From contig NZ_FMAY01000001.1 of assembly GCF_900094925.1 (NCBI RefSeq), forward strand, positions 310,001-374,000: a DNA stretch of 64,000 bases, given 5' to 3'. The notes under the pieces were generated by a model. It had not been told where the DNA came from and ran no database searches. It saw only the letters and a list, made by a program, of their open reading frames with translations. Below, one piece after another: positions 27,916 to 37,102 of the stretch. Numbering within the stretch: position 1 is the first letter of the stretch; each line of letters starts with the position of its first letter. A program made the translations under genes and the position numbers. This DNA comes from Kosakonia oryzendophytica (GTDB taxonomy: Bacteria; Pseudomonadota; Gammaproteobacteria; Enterobacterales; Enterobacteriaceae).

Positions 27916-28644
27916 ATGAATGCCGAAAAATCGTCGGTCGCTCAGAACGTTGATCATGCTGAAATCGCCAAATTTGAAGCGGTAGCCTCGCGCTGGTGGG
28001 ATAAAGAGGGTGAGTTTAAACCCCTGCACCGCATTAACCCGCTGCGCCTGAACTATATCGCCGGGCATGCGGATGGCCTGTTTGGGAAAAACGTGCTGGA
28101 TGTAGGCTGCGGCGGCGGTATTCTGGCGGAGAGCATGGCGCGCGAAGGCGCCAACGTCACCGGCCTGGATATGGGGTTTGAACCGTTGCAGGTCGCGCGC
28201 TTACATGCGCTGGAATCAGGTATTCAGGTGAACTACGTGCAGGAAACCGTCGAAGAACATGCGGCAAAACACGCCGGGCATTACGACGTCGTTACCTGTA
28301 TGGAGATGCTGGAGCACGTGCCGGACCCGCAATCCGTCGTGAAAGCTTGTGCGCAGTTAGTAAAACCCGGCGGCCATGTGTTCTTTTCTACCATTAACCG
28401 CAACGGTAAAGCCTGGCTGATGGCGGTGGTCGGTGCGGAATATGTGCTGCGAATGGTGCCGAAAGGCACACACGATGTGAAAAAATTCATCAAACCTGCC
28501 GAGCTGCTCACCTGGGTTGATGGCACCGTGTTAAAAGAGCGTCACATCACCGGGTTACACTATAATCCGCTACTGGATAAATTTAGCTTAGGGCCAGGTG
28601 TTGATGTTAATTACATGTTACATACAACAGCAAAAAACGACTAA
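27916..28644 (+). CDS. ubiG: UbiG, bifunctional O-methyltransferase of ubiquinone synthesis
   Basis: UbiG carries out both O-methylations of the ubiquinone ring using S-adenosylmethionine. The start at 27916 ([22 protein letters not shown]) gives 242 residues (E. coli 240); a longer frame from 27895 is less likely. The SAM-binding motif I is [16 protein letters not shown] (about residue 56), and the later motifs [12 protein letters not shown] and [12 protein letters not shown] are clear. The Rossmann-like class I methyltransferase fold spans most of the protein. It is divergent from gyrA, as in E. coli. yfaL, which follows ubiG in E. coli K-12, is absent. Confidence 0.97.
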   Translation: MNAEKSSVAQNVDHAEIAKFEAVASRWWDKEGEFKPLHRINPLRLNYIAGHADGLFGKNVLDVGCGGGILAESMAREGANVTGLDMGFEPLQVARLHALESGIQVNYVQETVEEHAAKHAGHYDVVTCMEMLEHVPDPQSVVKACAQLVKPGGHVFFSTINRNGKAWLMAVVGAEYVLRMVPKGTHDVKKFIKPAELLTWVDGTVLKERHITGLHYNPLLDKFSLGPGVDVNYMLHTTAKND

Positions 28645-28670
28645 GGTCATCAGTTAAAGTTATAAAGATT

Positions 28671-28689
28671 GCGCAGTGTCAAACTGCGC
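28671..28689 (+). terminator. hairpin downstream of ubiG (possible terminator)
   Basis: GCGCAGT-GTCAA-ACTGCGC is a perfect 7-bp stem 26 bases after the ubiG stop. No T-run follows (GTTGCC), so it may stabilise the 3' end or act with Rho rather than terminate alone. Confidence 0.4.
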
Positions 28690-28835
28690 AGTTGCCATTC
28701 CCGATGAAGAAATCAGCACTTGATCAAAAATTCATTTTTTTTTGAGAAATATTGACATCCCCGCCAGGCCTTACGGCACGAGGACTTAGCGATTATTACG
28801 CTTTCGCAACCTCAATTTAACCTCAAAATCAACTC

Positions 28836-28863
28836 TTGTACTGAAAAGAATCCTTACTAGAAT
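28836..28863 (+). promoter_or_regulatory. nrdAB promoter
   Basis: TTGTAC (28836-28841) and TAGAAT (28858-28863) are spaced by 16 bases. They lie about 125 bases before nrdA, immediately upstream of the NrdR and DnaA sites, which places those sites in the early transcribed region. Confidence 0.6.
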
Positions 28864-28865
28864 AC

Positions 28866-28911
28866 TCACCATATAGCGTTTTTCTTATCGCAAACCCCCT
28901 ATATCTAGTAT
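28866..28911 (+). promoter_or_regulatory. pair of NrdR boxes
   Basis: TCACCATATAGCGTTT (28866-28881) and CCCCTATATCTAGTAT (28896-28911) each match the NrdR pattern ACAC-WATATAW-GTGT at about 11-12 of 16 positions. They are 30 bases apart, close to three helical turns, the arrangement known for this repressor. NrdR is an ATP/dATP-sensing repressor of ribonucleotide reductase genes. The match is by eye. Confidence 0.55.
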
Positions 28912-28950
28912 TTATCCACAGAGTTAGTCACAGCGTCTGATTGTGGATAA
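28912..28950. promoter_or_regulatory. two inverted DnaA boxes upstream of nrdA
   Basis: TTATCCACA at 28912-28920 and its reverse complement TGTGGATAA at 28942-28950 are both perfect consensus DnaA boxes, 30 bases apart and facing each other. E. coli nrdAB is known to be regulated through DnaA boxes in this region, linking dNTP supply to initiation of replication. Confidence 0.8.
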
Positions 28951-28986
28951 AGGGGGGATACTTTTATTTCACGGACAGGTAATCAC

Positions 28987-31272
28987 ATGAATCAGAGTCT
29001 GCTGGTGACAAAGCGTGACGGTGGCACAGAGCGCATCAATCTCGACAAAATTCATCGGGTGCTGGATTGGGCGGCTGAAGGGCTGCATAACGTCTCCATC
29101 TCGCAGGTCGAGCTGCGTTCGCACATTCAGTTCTATGATGGGATTAAAACGTCTGACATTCACGAAACCATTATTAAAGCTGCCGCGGACCTGATCTCCC
29201 GCGACGCGCCGGATTACCAATATCTGGCAGCGCGCCTGGCGATTTTCCACCTGCGTAAAAAAGCCTACGGTCAGTTCGAACCGCCGGCTCTGTTTGATCA
29301 CGTCACAAAAATGGTCGAACTGGGCAAATACGATCATCATCTGCTGGAAGACTACACGGAAGAAGAGTTCAAGCAGATGGATGGGTTTATCGATCACTGG
29401 CGTGATATGAACTTCTCCTATGCTGCGGTAAAACAGCTTGAAGGCAAGTATCTGGTGCAGAACCGCGTGACCGGCGAGATCTACGAGAGCGCGCAGTTCC
29501 TCTATATTCTGGTTGCGGCGTGCCTGTTCTCGAACTACCCGCGTGAAACCCGTCTGGACTATGTGAAACGCTTCTATGACGCGGTGTCCACGTTTAAAAT
29601 TTCGCTGCCGACGCCGATCATGTCCGGCGTGCGTACCCCGACCCGCCAGTTCAGCTCTTGCGTACTGATCGAGTGCGGCGACAGCCTGGATTCCATTAAC
29701 GCCACTTCCAGCGCGATTGTGAAATACGTTTCCCAGCGTGCCGGCATCGGTATCAACGCCGGTCGCATCCGTGCGCTGGGTAGCCCGATCCGTGGCGGCG
29801 AAGCTTTCCACACCGGTTGTATTCCGTTCTACAAGCACTTCCAGACTGCGGTGAAATCCTGCTCTCAGGGCGGCGTGCGTGGCGGTGCAGCTACACTGTT
29901 CTACCCCATGTGGCACCTGGAAGTCGAAAGCCTGCTGGTGCTGAAAAACAACCGCGGCGTCGAAGGCAACCGCGTGCGTCATATGGACTACGGCGTGCAG
30001 ATCAACAAATTGATGTACACCCGCCTGCTGAAAGGGGAAGAGATTACCCTGTTCAGCCCGTCCGACGTCCCGGGCCTGTACGATGCATTCTTTGCCGATC
30101 AGGACGAATTTGAACGTCTGTACACGAAATACGAAAAAGACGACAGCATCCGCAAACAACGCGTGAAAGCCGTTGATCTCTTCTCGCTGATGATGCAGGA
30201 ACGCGCCTCTACCGGCCGTATCTACATTCAGAACGTGGACCACTGCAATACGCATAGCCCGTTCGATCCGATGGTGGCACCGGTCCGTCAGTCGAACCTG
30301 TGCCTGGAAATCGCGCTGCCGACCAAGCCGCTGGACGACGTCAACGACGAGAGCGGTGAAATCGCGCTCTGTACGCTTTCCGCGTTTAACCTCGGGGCGA
30401 TTAAAAACCTCGATGAGCTGGAAGAGCTGGCGACACTGGCTGTCCGTGCACTGGATGCCCTGCTTGATTATCAGGATTACCCGATCCCCGCAGCAAAACG
30501 CGGTGCGATGGGCCGTCGTACGCTGGGCATTGGCGTCATTAACTTTGCTTACTGGCTGGCGAAAAACGGTAAACGTTACTCCGACGGCAGCGCCAACAAC
30601 CTGACGCACCAGACCTTTGAAGCCATTCAGTACTGGTTGCTGAAAGCGTCGAACGAGCTGGCGAAAGAGCAAGGCGCATGCCCGTGGTTTAACGAAACGA
30701 CTTACTCGCAGGGTATTCTGCCGATCGATACCTACAAAAAAGATCTCGACGGTATTACCAACGAGCCGCTGCATTACGACTGGGAAGCGCTTCGTGAATC
30801 AATCAAAACGCACGGCCTGCGTAACTCCACGCTCTCCGCGCTGATGCCGTCAGAAACGTCGTCGCAGATCTCCAACGCCACCAACGGCATTGAGCCGCCG
30901 CGTGGTCATGTGAGCATCAAAGCGTCGAAAGACGGGATCCTGCGTCAGGTTGTGCCGGACTACGAAAAACTGAGCACGGCCTATGAGCTGCTGTGGGAAA
31001 TGCCGAACAATGACGGCTACCTGCAACTGGTTGGCATCATGCAGAAATTTATCGACCAGTCGATTTCAGCAAACACCAACTACGATCCGTCTCGTTTCCC
31101 GTCGGGTAAAGTGCCGATGCAGCAATTGCTGAAAGACCTGCTCACCGCCTACAAATTTGGTGTGAAGACGCTGTATTATCAGAACACCCGCGATGGTGCA
31201 GAAGATGCCCAGGATGACCTGGCGCCTTCCATCCAGGATGATGGCTGCGAAAGCGGCGCATGTAAGATCTAA
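28987..31272 (+). CDS. nrdA: Ribonucleoside-diphosphate reductase class Ia, alpha subunit
   Basis: NrdA is the catalytic and allosteric subunit of aerobic ribonucleotide reductase, reducing NDPs to dNDPs. It has 761 residues, the same as E. coli. The N-terminal ATP-cone (about 5-95) begins [21 protein letters not shown]. The active-site cysteines are visible: Cys225 in [11 protein letters not shown], Cys439 in SNLCLEI and Cys462 in [10 protein letters not shown]. The C-terminal redox pair ends the protein as [16 protein letters not shown]-like ribosome binding site precedes the ATG. nrdB follows after 53 bases that contain a hairpin. Confidence 0.98.
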   Translation: MNQSLLVTKRDGGTERINLDKIHRVLDWAAEGLHNVSISQVELRSHIQFYDGIKTSDIHETIIKAAADLISRDAPDYQYLAARLAIFHLRKKAYGQFEPPALFDHVTKMVELGKYDHHLLEDYTEEEFKQMDGFIDHWRDMNFSYAAVKQLEGKYLVQNRVTGEIYESAQFLYILVAACLFSNYPRETRLDYVKRFYDAVSTFKISLPTPIMSGVRTPTRQFSSCVLIECGDSLDSINATSSAIVKYVSQRAGIGINAGRIRALGSPIRGGEAFHTGCIPFYKHFQTAVKSCSQGGVRGGAATLFYPMWHLEVESLLVLKNNRGVEGNRVRHMDYGVQINKLMYTRLLKGEEITLFSPSDVPGLYDAFFADQDEFERLYTKYEKDDSIRKQRVKAVDLFSLMMQERASTGRIYIQNVDHCNTHSPFDPMVAPVRQSNLCLEIALPTKPLDDVNDESGEIALCTLSAFNLGAIKNLDELEELATLAVRALDALLDYQDYPIPAAKRGAMGRRTLGIGVINFAYWLAKNGKRYSDGSANNLTHQTFEAIQYWLLKASNELAKEQGACPWFNETTYSQGILPIDTYKKDLDGITNEPLHYDWEALRESIKTHGLRNSTLSALMPSETSSQISNATNGIEPPRGHVSIKASKDGILRQVVPDYEKLSTAYELLWEMPNNDGYLQLVGIMQKFIDQSISANTNYDPSRFPSGKVPMQQLLKDLLTAYKFGVKTLYYQNTRDGAEDAQDDLAPSIQDDGCESGACKI

Positions 31273-31277
31273 CGAAG

Positions 31278-31303
31278 GGGCGGGGAAACCCGCCCTTTTC
31301 TTT
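31278..31303 (+). terminator. hairpin between nrdA and nrdB (partial terminator)
   Basis: GGGCGGG-GAAA-CCCGCCC is a perfect 7-bp stem with a GNRA-type loop, followed by TTTTCTTT. It looks like a modest intrinsic terminator or mRNA stabiliser, and could set the ratio of nrdA to nrdB message. Confidence 0.6.
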
Positions 31304-31325
31304 CGCAAGACAGGACTCACATTCA

Positions 31326-32456
31326 ATGGCATACACCACTTTTTCACAGACGAAAAACGATCAGCTGCAGGAGCCGATGTTCTTTGGCCAGCCGGTTAAC
31401 GTGGCGCGCTACGATCAGCAAAAATATGACATCTTCGAAAAGCTGATTGAAAAGCAACTTTCCTTCTTCTGGCGTCCGGAAGAAGTGGACGTTTCCCGCG
31501 ATCGCATCGACTTCCAGGCGCTGCCGGAACATGAAAAACATATCTTCCTCAGTAACCTGAAATACCAGACATTGCTGGACTCCATTCAGGGCCGCAGTCC
31601 GAACGTCGCACTGCTGCCGCTGATTTCCATTCCGGAACTGGAAACCTGGGTAGAAACCTGGGCGTTCTCAGAAACGATACACTCGCGCTCTTACACCCAC
31701 ATCATCCGCAATATCGTTAACGATCCGGCGGTGGTGTTTGACGATATCGTCACTAACGAGCAGATCCTCAAGCGCGCGGAAGGCATTTCGCACTTTTATG
31801 ATGATCTGATTGAGATGACCAGCTACTGGCACCTGCTGGGCGAAGGCACGCACACCGTAAACGGTAAAACCGTCACCGTGAACCTGCGCGAGTTGAAAAA
31901 GAAACTTTATCTGTGCCTGATGAGCGTCAACGCGCTGGAGGCGATTCGCTTCTATGTCAGCTTCGCCTGCTCCTTCGCCTTTGCCGAACGCGAACTGATG
32001 GAAGGCAATGCAAAAATCATCCGGCTGATCGCCCGTGATGAAGCACTGCACCTGACCGGTACCCAGCATATGCTGAACTTGCTGCGTTCCGGCGCAGACG
32101 ATCCGGAAATGGCGGAGATTGCGCAAGAGTGCAAACAAGAGTGCTATGACCTGTTCGTGCAGGCGGCATTACAGGAAAAAGAGTGGGCGGAATATCTGTT
32201 CCAGGGCGGCTCGATGATCGGCCTGAACAAAGACATTCTCTGCCAGTACGTCGAGTACATCACCAACATCCGTATGCAGGCGGTGGGCCTCGATTTACCG
32301 TTCCAGACCCGCTCCAACCCGATTCCGTGGATCAACACCTGGCTGGTGTCCGATAACGTGCAGGTTGCGCCGCAGGAAGTGGAAGTCAGCTCCTACCTCG
32401 TTGGTCAGATCGACGCTGAAGTCGATACTGACGATTTGAGCAACTTCCAGCTCTGA
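31326..32456 (+). CDS. nrdB: Ribonucleoside-diphosphate reductase class Ia, beta subunit
   Basis: NrdB carries the diferric-tyrosyl radical that starts catalysis in NrdA. The 376-residue protein equals E. coli. The motif [13 protein letters not shown] holds iron ligands Glu and His and the radical Tyr (Tyr122 in E. coli mature numbering). The second ligand set is in [16 protein letters not shown]. The C-terminal tail ending DDLSNFQL is the peptide that docks on NrdA. It shares one base with the next gene, yfaE (TGATG). Confidence 0.98.
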   Translation: MAYTTFSQTKNDQLQEPMFFGQPVNVARYDQQKYDIFEKLIEKQLSFFWRPEEVDVSRDRIDFQALPEHEKHIFLSNLKYQTLLDSIQGRSPNVALLPLISIPELETWVETWAFSETIHSRSYTHIIRNIVNDPAVVFDDIVTNEQILKRAEGISHFYDDLIEMTSYWHLLGEGTHTVNGKTVTVNLRELKKKLYLCLMSVNALEAIRFYVSFACSFAFAERELMEGNAKIIRLIARDEALHLTGTQHMLNLLRSGADDPEMAEIAQECKQECYDLFVQAALQEKEWAEYLFQGGSMIGLNKDILCQYVEYITNIRMQAVGLDLPFQTRSNPIPWINTWLVSDNVQVAPQEVEVSSYLVGQIDAEVDTDDLSNFQL

Positions 32457-32713
32457 TGATGAGCCGCATAACGCTGCGCCTTTCCGGCACACAAGTGCTG
32501 TGCCGGGATGAACACCCCTCTTTGCTGGTGGCGCTGGAATCACAGCAGGTTGAAGTGGAGTACCAGTGCCGCGAAGGCTACTGCGGCTCCTGCCGCTGTC
32601 GGTTGGTGGCAGGCCAGGTGGACTGGATTGCTGAACCGCTGGCCTTTATCAACGACGGGGAAATTTTGCCCTGCTGCTGCCGGGCAAAAGGCGATATCGA
32701 AATCGAGATGTAA
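32456..32713 (+). CDS. yfaE: [2Fe-2S] ferredoxin YfaE, NrdB cofactor maintenance
   Basis: YfaE is a small ferredoxin that delivers electrons to regenerate the diferric-tyrosyl cofactor of NrdB. The 85 residues show the plant-type [2Fe-2S] pattern CREGYCGSCRC plus the distal Cys in LPCCCRAKGD. The start is either ATG 32456 (overlapping the nrdB stop) or the immediately following ATG 32459, which aligns with the E. coli 84-residue form. It is translationally coupled to nrdB. A bidirectional terminator follows; the inaA and yfaH genes found here in E. coli K-12 are missing. Confidence 0.95.
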   Translation: MMSRITLRLSGTQVLCRDEHPSLLVALESQQVEVEYQCREGYCGSCRCRLVAGQVDWIAEPLAFINDGEILPCCCRAKGDIEIEM

Positions 32714-32740
32714 ACCAGATCAGCGCAAAATCCGCATTAT

Positions 32741-32772
32741 AAAAAAAGGCCTTTTCAGGCCTTTTTTTGTTT
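32741..32772. terminator. bidirectional terminator between yfaE and glpQ
   Basis: A-run, AAGGCCT-TTTC-AGGCCTT, T-run: the hairpin carries T-tracts on both strands and serves the convergent yfaE and glpQ transcripts. It overlaps the glpQ stop codon by about two bases. Confidence 0.88.
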
Positions 32773-33838
32773 AGGGTTGTCGATGAAGAAACTGCACGGC
32801 TTTATCGGGGAAATCGGTAAATACGCCGTCAACGCCCGCCTGGCGATACAACACCTCATACAGCTGGTCCACATTGCTGGCATAATCCGGCAGTTTATCT
32901 GCACGAACAGTGAACGGATGCACCTGCAAATGGCTGGCATGCGCCTCTTTCACCATCGCCGTCAGCGTAACGTGCCCTGGCGTTGAGCCCTTTGCCACCA
33001 GCATATGATAGTCAGGACCAATCCCGTCGGCGTACTGCGCAATCTGTTTCATCGCACCGGGTGTAAACATCCAGTCGTAGCTGTAGTTCACCCATTGACC
33101 GTCTGACTGCTTCTCCTGCGTCTCTTTCCAGTCGGTATACGCAATCAACTGCACCAGATTGAGATCCATCCCCCTCTTCGGCTCCAGTTCATGCTTAATA
33201 CGCTTCAGTTCATTGGCATCAAAGCATTGCAGATACACCTTGTCCTGCTTGCTGGTGTAGCCGTACTTTTTCAGCACGTCCAGCGTCTTCGCGGCAATGT
33301 CTTTCCCTTCCTGGTGGTGGAACCATGGCGCTTTGATTTCCGGGTAGATGCCAATGTTTTTACCGGTGGAGTGATTCAACCCCTGTACAAACTCAATCTC
33401 CTCTTCAAAGGTATGAATACGGAAATCGGATTTGCCCATCGGGAAGCGCCCCGGGAAAACCTGCACTTTTTTTCCCTTCTCCAGCTCAAAGCCTTCAGTA
33501 AATTTCAGCGAGCGAATCTCATCCAACGTAAAGTCGATGGCGTAAAAACGGCCATCTTTACGGGCGCGATCCGGGAAGCGCTCCGCCACATCCGTGACGC
33601 GATCGAGATAATGATCGTGCAGGACAACCAGATGGTCATCTTTGGTCATCACCAGATCCTGCTCCAGATAATCCACGCCCTGCGCATAGGCCATCGCTTT
33701 CGCCGGCAGGGTGTGTTCCGGTAAATAGCCGCTGGCGCCGCGATGGGCAATAACGATTTGCTCTGCCGCCAACGCCTGGCAGGATGCAAATCCCGCCAGC
33801 AACAAACCGGTGGTCATACGGGTGAAGGTGCTTTTCAT
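32771..33838 (-). CDS. glpQ: Periplasmic glycerophosphodiester phosphodiesterase GlpQ
   Basis: GlpQ hydrolyses glycerophosphodiesters in the periplasm to glycerol-3-phosphate and an alcohol; the product enters by GlpT. The start at 33838 is preferred because GGAG lies 5 bases upstream (an ATG at 33841 is too close). The 355-residue precursor has a signal peptide ending near FASCQALAA (about residues 1-25). Catalytic motifs are IVIAHRGASGYLPEHT (metal and general acid His), LEQDLVMTKDDHLVVLHDHYLDR and IYPEIKAPWFHH. It lies 13 bases downstream of glpT in one operon. Confidence 0.96.
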   Translation of the reverse strand: MKSTFTRMTTGLLLAGFASCQALAAEQIVIAHRGASGYLPEHTLPAKAMAYAQGVDYLEQDLVMTKDDHLVVLHDHYLDRVTDVAERFPDRARKDGRFYAIDFTLDEIRSLKFTEGFELEKGKKVQVFPGRFPMGKSDFRIHTFEEEIEFVQGLNHSTGKNIGIYPEIKAPWFHHQEGKDIAAKTLDVLKKYGYTSKQDKVYLQCFDANELKRIKHELEPKRGMDLNLVQLIAYTDWKETQEKQSDGQWVNYSYDWMFTPGAMKQIAQYADGIGPDYHMLVAKGSTPGHVTLTAMVKEAHASHLQVHPFTVRADKLPDYASNVDQLYEVLYRQAGVDGVFTDFPDKAVQFLHRQP

Positions 33839-33851
33839 CATGGCTCCTTTC

Positions 33852-35204
33852 TTACTGGCGACGCGCAAGCACGTCAGCATGGTGGCGTTTCTCGCCGATC
33901 ATCACAATAATCAGCAACAATACCGCCAGAATGCTACCGCCAATCATCACCATAAAGCCGCCATCCCAGCCGAAGAAATCCACGGTGTAACCCACAATCG
34001 CGCTGGCGGCCACCGATCCGCCAAGATAACCAAACAGGCCGGTAAAGCCGGCTGCGGTGCCTGCCGCTTTTTTCGGTGCCAACTCCAGCGCATGCAGACC
34101 AATCAACATTACCGGGCCGTAAATCAGGAAACCGATCACGATCATGCAGACCATATCGACGGTCGGATTCCCCGCCGGATTTAACCAGTAAACAATCGTC
34201 GCGATGGTCACCAGCGTCATAAAGAACACCCCGGTCGCCCCACGATTACCGCGGAAGACTTTGTCCGACATCCAGCCGCAAATCAACGTACCGGGAATGC
34301 CTGCATATTCATAAAAGAAGTACGCCCACGAGGATTTATCCAGCGCGAAATGTTTCACCTCTTTCAGGTAGGTCGGCGACCAGTCGAGGATGCCGTAACG
34401 CAGTAAATAGACAAACACGTTCGCCACTGCGATGTACCACAGCAGCTTATTCGGCAGGATGTACTGCATAAAGATCTGCTTTGCCGTCAGCTCTTGTTCA
34501 TGCTTGTCGGTGTAGTCGTCTGGATAATCATTTTTGTACTCTTCAATCGGTGGCAGACCACAGGATTGCGGGGTATCACGCATCAGTGCGAACGCAAAAA
34601 TCGCCACCAGGATTGCGCCAAACGCAGGCATATAGAGCGCAGCATGCCAGTCGTTAAACCACGCCATACCGAGCAGGAACAGCAACGGAGGAATACCGCC
34701 ACCTACGTTATGCGCGCAGTTCCATACCGAAACGATACCGCCACGCTCTTTCTGCGACCACCAGTGCACCATGGTACGTCCGCACGGCGGCCACCCCATG
34801 CCCTGGAACCAGCCACACAGGAACAACAGCACGAACATGATGGCGATGCTGGAGGTTGCCCAGGGCACAAACCCCATAAACAGCATCACCGCCGCCGCCA
34901 GAATCAACCCGGCAGGAAGAAAAACACGCGGGTTCGAACGGTCAGACACCGAGCCCATAATGAATTTTGAAAAACCATAGGCGATTGAAATACCCGACAA
35001 CGCAAAGCCTAAATCTCCACGCGAAAACCCCTGCTCAACCAGATACGGCATCGCCAGCGCAAAGTTTTTACGCACCAGGTAATAGGCGGCGTAACCAAAG
35101 AAAATCCCCAGAAATATCTGCCAGCGTAAACGACGGTAGGTCGGGTCGATCTGCTCTGCGGGCAGACGCGACTGATGGGTGGCAGGTTTAAAAATGCTCA
35201 ACAT
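33852..35204 (-). CDS. glpT: Glycerol-3-phosphate:phosphate antiporter GlpT
   Basis: GlpT is a 12-helix major facilitator protein of the inner membrane that exchanges external glycerol-3-phosphate for internal phosphate; it also imports fosfomycin. The 450-residue protein (E. coli 452) shows the organophosphate:phosphate antiporter signature [20 protein letters not shown] and the substrate Arg in [15 protein letters not shown]. The N- and C-terminal halves are linked by an acidic loop ([17 protein letters not shown]). A GGAGGC ribosome binding site is four bases before the ATG. It is divergent from glpABC. Confidence 0.97.
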   Translation of the reverse strand: MLSIFKPATHQSRLPAEQIDPTYRRLRWQIFLGIFFGYAAYYLVRKNFALAMPYLVEQGFSRGDLGFALSGISIAYGFSKFIMGSVSDRSNPRVFLPAGLILAAAVMLFMGFVPWATSSIAIMFVLLFLCGWFQGMGWPPCGRTMVHWWSQKERGGIVSVWNCAHNVGGGIPPLLFLLGMAWFNDWHAALYMPAFGAILVAIFAFALMRDTPQSCGLPPIEEYKNDYPDDYTDKHEQELTAKQIFMQYILPNKLLWYIAVANVFVYLLRYGILDWSPTYLKEVKHFALDKSSWAYFFYEYAGIPGTLICGWMSDKVFRGNRGATGVFFMTLVTIATIVYWLNPAGNPTVDMVCMIVIGFLIYGPVMLIGLHALELAPKKAAGTAAGFTGLFGYLGGSVAASAIVGYTVDFFGWDGGFMVMIGGSILAVLLLIIVMIGEKRHHADVLARRQ

Positions 35205-35245
35205 AACGGCCTCCGTGGCGCGGTGAACTCATGATGCCTGTCATC

Positions 35246-35265
35246 AATGAGTGAAAACGAACATA
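35246..35265. promoter_or_regulatory. candidate GlpR operator in the glpT-glpA divergent region
   Basis: AATGAGTGAAAACGAACATA matches the GlpR operator (near TATGTTCG-ATAA-CGAACATA), mainly in its right half AACGAACATA; the left half is degenerate. It lies 42 bases upstream of glpT. The rest of the 275-base region, including a TTTCGTTTTTTGCTCGAATA stretch near 35383-35402, may hold further operators and CRP sites that I cannot resolve. Confidence 0.45.
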
Positions 35266-35479
35266 ACCTCAGTTAGTCGCGGCGAATTGTATTGAAAGTT
35301 TTAATCAGAGAGGGTGAGTTGTCGCACATAATGTTACAGAAATATGACAGGCATCTCCATTCACGCATAAAAGCGCACTGCACTTTCGTTTTTTGCTCGA
35401 ATATGCGCGATATCAAACAAACCACAGCAAGAGTATGGCTAAATGGTCGTTAAAGAACGTCGAACAGAAGGACGCGAAC

Positions 35480-37102
35480 ATGCGCAACTCCAGTGACTAC
35501 GATGTGATCATTATTGGCGGCGGCGCGACGGGCGCCGGCATCGCCCGCGATTGCGCCCTGCGCGGCCTGCGCGCAGTGCTGCTCGAGCGCCACGATATCG
35601 CCACCGGCGCGACCGGGCGCAACCATGGTTTGCTGCACAGCGGCGCACGCTATGCGGTGACCGACAATGAATCGGCGCGGGAGTGTATCGCCGAAAACCA
35701 GATCCTGAAACGCATTGCCCGCCACTGCATTGAACCCACCGATGGCCTGTTTATTACCCTGCCGGAAGATGATTTGGTGTATCAGGGTCAGTTTATCGAC
35801 GCCTGCCTGCAGGCCGGTATTCCGGCGCAGGCTATTTCTCCGCAGGAAGCCCGGCGTATGGAACCCAGCGTTAACCCGACGCTGACTGGCGCGGTGCGGG
35901 TGCCTGACGGTACGGTCGATCCGTTCCGCCTGACAGCGAGCAATATGCTGGATGCACGCGAACACGGCGCGAAGATCCTGACTGGACATGAGGTATGCGG
36001 ACTGATCCGCAACGGTGAAACCGTCAGCGGCGTGCGCATCCGCCATGCCACCAGCGGTGAAACTCTGGAGCTTCATGCGCCTGTTGTGGTCAACGCCGCC
36101 GGGATCTGGGGACAGCGCATTGCAGAATATGCCGATCTGCGCATTCGCATGTTTCCGGCCAAAGGTGCGCTGTTAATCCTCGACCACCGCATCAACCAGC
36201 ACGTTATCAACCGCTGCCGGAAACCCGCCGATGCCGATATTCTGGTGCCGGGCGATACCATCTCGCTGATAGGCACCACCTCAACGCATATTGATTACAA
36301 CGATATCGACAATACCCGCGTCACGCCGCAAGAGGTGGATATTCTGCTGCGCGAAGGGGAAAAACTCGCCCCCGTGATGGCACAAACCCGCATTTTGCGC
36401 GCCTATGCCGGTGTACGTCCGCTGGTGGCCAGTGATGATGACCCCAGCGGGCGTAACGTCAGCCGGGGAATTGTACTGCTCGATCACGCACAGCGTGACG
36501 GGCTGGAAGGGTTTATCACCATTACCGGCGGCAAACTGATGACCTACCGCCTGATGGCGGAGTGGGCGACCGATGCAGTATGCCGCAAGCTCAATCACAG
36601 CGCTGTCTGCACCACCGCCAGCGCACCGCTGCCTGGCTCTAAAGAGCCCACAGAGCAGGCACTGCGAAAAATTATCTCGCTGCCCACACCGTTACGCGGT
36701 TCAGCGGTATATCGCCATGGCGACCGCACACCCGCCTGGCTTGGCAGCGACAGGCATAACCGCAGTCTGGTCTGCGAATGTGAAGCCGTGACCGCTGGCG
36801 AAGTGCAATATGCGGTAGAAAATCTGAATGTCCATTCGCTCCTCGATTTGCGCCGCCGTACCCGTGTGGGAATGGGCACCTGCCAGGGCGAGCTGTGCGC
36901 CTGTCGCGCCGCGGGGTTGCTTAACCGCCTGCATGTCACCACCGAGAGCGAGTCCCTGACGCAACTGGCGGATTTCCTCAATGAGCGCTGGAAAGGCGTG
37001 AAGCCCGTCGCCTGGGGCGATGCGCTGAGGGAAAGCGAGTTTACACGTTGGGTTTATCAGGGATTGTGCGGGCTGGAAAAGGAGACGGATGATGAGATTT
37101 GA
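35480..37102 (+). CDS. glpA: Anaerobic glycerol-3-phosphate dehydrogenase subunit A
   Basis: GlpA is the FAD catalytic subunit of the anaerobic GlpABC enzyme, which oxidises glycerol-3-phosphate to dihydroxyacetone phosphate and reduces menaquinone. The start at 35480 (MRNSSDYDVIIIGGG) has an AAGGA site and gives 540 residues (E. coli 542); a frame from 35393 is not supported. The FAD fold is IIIGGGATGAGIARD, and LVASDDDPSGRNVSRGIVLLDHA is typical of the family. The C-terminal region has the Cys cluster VCECEAVTAGEV and TCQGELCACRA (BFD-like [2Fe-2S] site). glpB overlaps the last 11 bases. Confidence 0.97.
   Translation: MRNSSDYDVIIIGGGATGAGIARDCALRGLRAVLLERHDIATGATGRNHGLLHSGARYAVTDNESARECIAENQILKRIARHCIEPTDGLFITLPEDDLVYQGQFIDACLQAGIPAQAISPQEARRMEPSVNPTLTGAVRVPDGTVDPFRLTASNMLDAREHGAKILTGHEVCGLIRNGETVSGVRIRHATSGETLELHAPVVVNAAGIWGQRIAEYADLRIRMFPAKGALLILDHRINQHVINRCRKPADADILVPGDTISLIGTTSTHIDYNDIDNTRVTPQEVDILLREGEKLAPVMAQTRILRAYAGVRPLVASDDDPSGRNVSRGIVLLDHAQRDGLEGFITITGGKLMTYRLMAEWATDAVCRKLNHSAVCTTASAPLPGSKEPTEQALRKIISLPTPLRGSAVYRHGDRTPAWLGSDRHNRSLVCECEAVTAGEVQYAVENLNVHSLLDLRRRTRVGMGTCQGELCACRAAGLLNRLHVTTESESLTQLADFLNERWKGVKPVAWGDALRESEFTRWVYQGLCGLEKETDDEI

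Noticed and set aside
28969..30774. 601-codon open frame on the minus strand opposite nrdA
   Set aside because: It is antisense to the strongly conserved nrdA gene, without a plausible start site or domain. Codon bias in nrdA explains its length.
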